DNA of 64,000 nt from an uncultured Paludibacter sp. GTDB lineage: Bacteria > Bacteroidota > Bacteroidia > Bacteroidales > Paludibacteraceae. A model generated the notes under the pieces. The model had not been told where the DNA came from, did not search any database, and was given only the letters and a program-made list of their open reading frames with translations. The stretch lies in assembly GCA_937927845.1 (NCBI GenBank), contig CALFXE010000090.1, positions 33,932-97,931 on the forward strand, read 5' to 3'. The position numbers and the translations under genes were made by a program. Shown here one piece after another: positions 62,611 to 64,000 of the stretch; position 1 is the first letter of the stretch; the number at the start of each line of letters is the position of its first letter.

Positions 62611-62643
62611 CCGGAATAGGTGGTCAGTATCACCGGAATATCC
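62611..62643 (-). repeat. IS21 right inverted repeat
   Basis: CCGGAATAGGTGGTCAGTAT followed by CACCGGAATATCC; the mirror of 60605-60638. A second inner copy (GGTCAATATCACCGG) lies just to its left. Confidence 0.8.
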
Positions 62644-63101
62644 ACATAATAAGTGTAAAGAAGTCTCGATAATAATGTAAGATTTTGTATCTTTGTATTC
62701 TACGACTTGCAAATCTAAATGATGTCAAAGCCAAAAATCAGAATCAAATTAGCTTATTTTTTCCTTTTAAGATGTGCTAAATCACAAATATCCTTTATGC
62801 ATTTTAGCCAATAAAGTAGATGGGAACATTTTTGAAGAAACATTTTTGCCATTGTACTGTCAAGATAATGGTGATACAACATACAACCAAACCAGTTCGA
62901 CTTATAGTTGGATTAGTTATACTTAGTCGAGCTTTAAAAAAACCAATTCATGTAAACGACCATATTTCAAATTCACATCATAGTGTGAGTTCAAATTATC
63001 AATACCAACAATTTTGACATCCGATTATCTTCAAACAGGTGCTACAACAAGAAACCCAATGAATATAGCAACTCCGATAACCCAAAATTTCACTTCCCTA
63101 C
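62644..63101. other. Unassigned stretch between IS21 and glycosyltransferase gene
   Basis: No gene can be supported. TATCTTTG at 62688-62695 is -7-like without a -33. A 65-codon frame (62820-63017) has low-complexity composition and no family. Another frame over 62818-62925 reads DGNIFEETFLPLYCQDNGDT and may be a gene relic. The missing 3' part of the AbiEi gene was looked for here and not seen. Confidence 0.4.
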
Positions 63102-64000
63102 TCAATTTATTAAATGACTATAAATGTTCAAGTGTCTTTCAATCACGTTCTCAATAGAAAAATCCCTCTCAGCTAATAAACGAGAATTTTTTCCCATTTC
63201 TTTCCTAAGCTCCTTGTTTTCTATTAATAAAGTAAGTTTTTCAGCTAATGTGTCACTATCCTTTATTGGGATCAAATAACCATTCCATCCATCCTCAACA
63301 GTCTCTTTACAACCAATAGAATTTGTTGTTACAATAGGTCTTCCTATAGCAGTTGCTTCAATTAGCGACTTAGGAAGACCCTCTCTGTAATATGACGGTA
63401 ATGCAACAATATGAGATTGCTTAAGAAGATCAAGCACATCACTTCTAAACCCAAGCCACTGGATATAATCACCATCACATAAAGCCCTCAAGTCATGTTC
63501 TTTTATTGCCTTAGGGTTATCATGCAGACCGCCACACAATAAGAACTCAACCTTGTCCTTATATCTATCTTTAAGTTTTAATGCAGCATCAGTAAAAATA
63601 AACCCCCCTTTCTCTTCAATCATACGAGCTGTAAAGAGAATCTTTATTTTTGTATCATCAGATTCAGGTGTATAACTAAAAAGATTCAAATCTATGCCTG
63701 AACCCTTAATCATATACAATTGTTTCTCTTTAATAATTCTATTTTTCAAAAACAGGTTTCTATCCTCATTGTTTTGAAAGATAACTACTAGATTATTATA
63801 ATTATGAAGATATCTAAAAATTCTGATAAGTATTTTAGGCATCACAGACCTATTCTCTTCAGAGAATATTATACCTAAACCGCTAACCGCATTTACTATA
63901 CCTTTTACTTTTGCTAGTTTAGCAGCTAAAGTTCCCCATAAAATTGTCTTTAATCCAACATGATGAACGATATCAGGTTTCTCTTTTTTATATAGATTAT
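63102..64000 (-). CDS. Glycosyltransferase family 4 (group 1), 5' end outside window
   Basis: The frame is open to the window edge; residues before the internal GTG/ATG at 63845 read KKEKPDIVHHVGLKTILWGT and LAKVKGIVNAVSGLGIIFSE, the acceptor-side domain of a GT4 enzyme. The donor-side domain follows: ILFTARMIEEKGGFIFTDAA, and the nucleotide-sugar site LPSYYREGLPKSLIEATAIG with the E-x7-E pair. It adds a sugar to a growing lipid-linked or LPS glycan at the inner face of the membrane. It supports a polysaccharide cluster continuing to the right. Confidence 0.93.
   Translation of the reverse strand, partial: NLYKKEKPDIVHHVGLKTILWGTLAAKLAKVKGIVNAVSGLGIIFSEENRSVMPKILIRIFRYLHNYNNLVVIFQNNEDRNLFLKNRIIKEKQLYMIKGSGIDLNLFSYTPESDDTKIKILFTARMIEEKGGFIFTDAALKLKDRYKDKVEFLLCGGLHDNPKAIKEHDLRALCDGDYIQWLGFRSDVLDLLKQSHIVALPSYYREGLPKSLIEATAIGRPIVTTNSIGCKETVEDGWNGYLIPIKDSDTLAEKLTLLIENKELRKEMGKNSRLLAERDFSIENVIERHLNIYSHLIN

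Larger units (their letters stand above)
60605..62643 (+). mobile_element. Degenerate IS21-family insertion sequence
   Basis: A 2.0-kb element with imperfect terminal inverted repeats. The left end is GGATAATCCGGATCATACTG and the right end, reverse-complemented, is GGATATTCCGGTGATACTGA; both continue ACCACCT..TCCGG. Multiple internal TGACCA repeats occur at the left (near 60630, 60699, 60813 and 60890) and two at the right, typical of IS21 ends. It carries istA and istB remnants, each with internal deletions, and cannot move on its own. No target duplication is seen (TTACGT left, ACATAA right). Confidence 0.85.

Noticed and set aside
62820..63017. 65-codon plus-strand frame after IS21
   Set aside because: No recognisable family, odd composition and competing frames. 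More likely relic DNA than a gene.

Overview
The window is a 64 kb piece of an AT-rich genome from the phylum Bacteroidota, most likely order Bacteroidales (relatives of Porphyromonas, Paludibacter or Dysgonomonas; genus not resolved). Evidence: SusC/SusD pairs, type IX secretion (T9SS) C-terminal sorting domains on secreted proteins, NigD-like, DUF4302 and DUF6242 lipoproteins, DUF4492-cydAB, the argR-GNAT-argG order known from Bacteroides, and Bacteroidota promoters of the form TTG-N19/20-TAnnTTTG, seven of which have both boxes.

Layout. 1-7 kb: partial RNase H, tRNA-Arg(CCT), the argR-GNAT-argG operon (minus), a secreted CotH protein and class I fumarase. 7.0-7.9 kb: a GxxExxY (PD-(D/E)XK-like) gene between near-perfect 47-bp inverted repeats, followed by the C-terminal part of an Rpn-family nuclease. 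7.9-16.8 kb: a SusC/SusD import locus with a zinc metallohydrolase lipoprotein and a DUF4302 lipoprotein, plus a divergent lipoprotein. 16.8-27.9 kb: mlaEF, exonuclease III, a DUF6242/TonB-receptor pair, a HepT/MntA toxin-antitoxin pair, cytochrome bd oxidase and a NigD-like lipoprotein. 27.9-34.3 kb: flippase with a TerB/DnaJ protein, a TonB receptor overlapping shikimate kinase, and an orphan GH51 arabinofuranosidase. 34.7-44.3 kb: replication and housekeeping genes (dnaE, trxA, tRNA methyltransferase, DnaQ-type exonuclease, dnaN, argC, trmD). 44.4-52.9 kb: a decapitated leucine-rich-repeat gene, a carboxypeptidase-regulatory-like protein, tatAC, two tandem secreted endonucleases and fructose-bisphosphate aldolase.

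53-64 kb is a scarred accessory region: a UDP-sugar dehydrogenase and a glycosyltransferase at the two ends suggest a polysaccharide locus. Between them lie Fic, a sugar-transferase/AraC chimera, truncated ImmA/IrrE and DUF4411 genes, a DUF4469 fragment, a holin-like gene, a GH108 muramidase fused to a lipoprotein-like tail, an AraC regulator, an AbiEi antitoxin fragment cut by an IS21 element, and the decayed IS21 itself. The ImmA-to-muramidase segment is bracketed by a 48-bp direct repeat copied from the 3' end of the AraC gene.

Many intergenic gaps carry short dispersed repeats (GCACATTAGCAC-type with a TCCCGATTTATCGGGA palindrome; AGTCAATAGTC/GACCATAGAC-type; CACTAATCACC-type). One has become part of a SusD signal peptide. 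The best candidates for something undescribed are the inverted-repeat GxxExxY unit, the repeat-derived signal peptide, and the repeat-bracketed muramidase segment.
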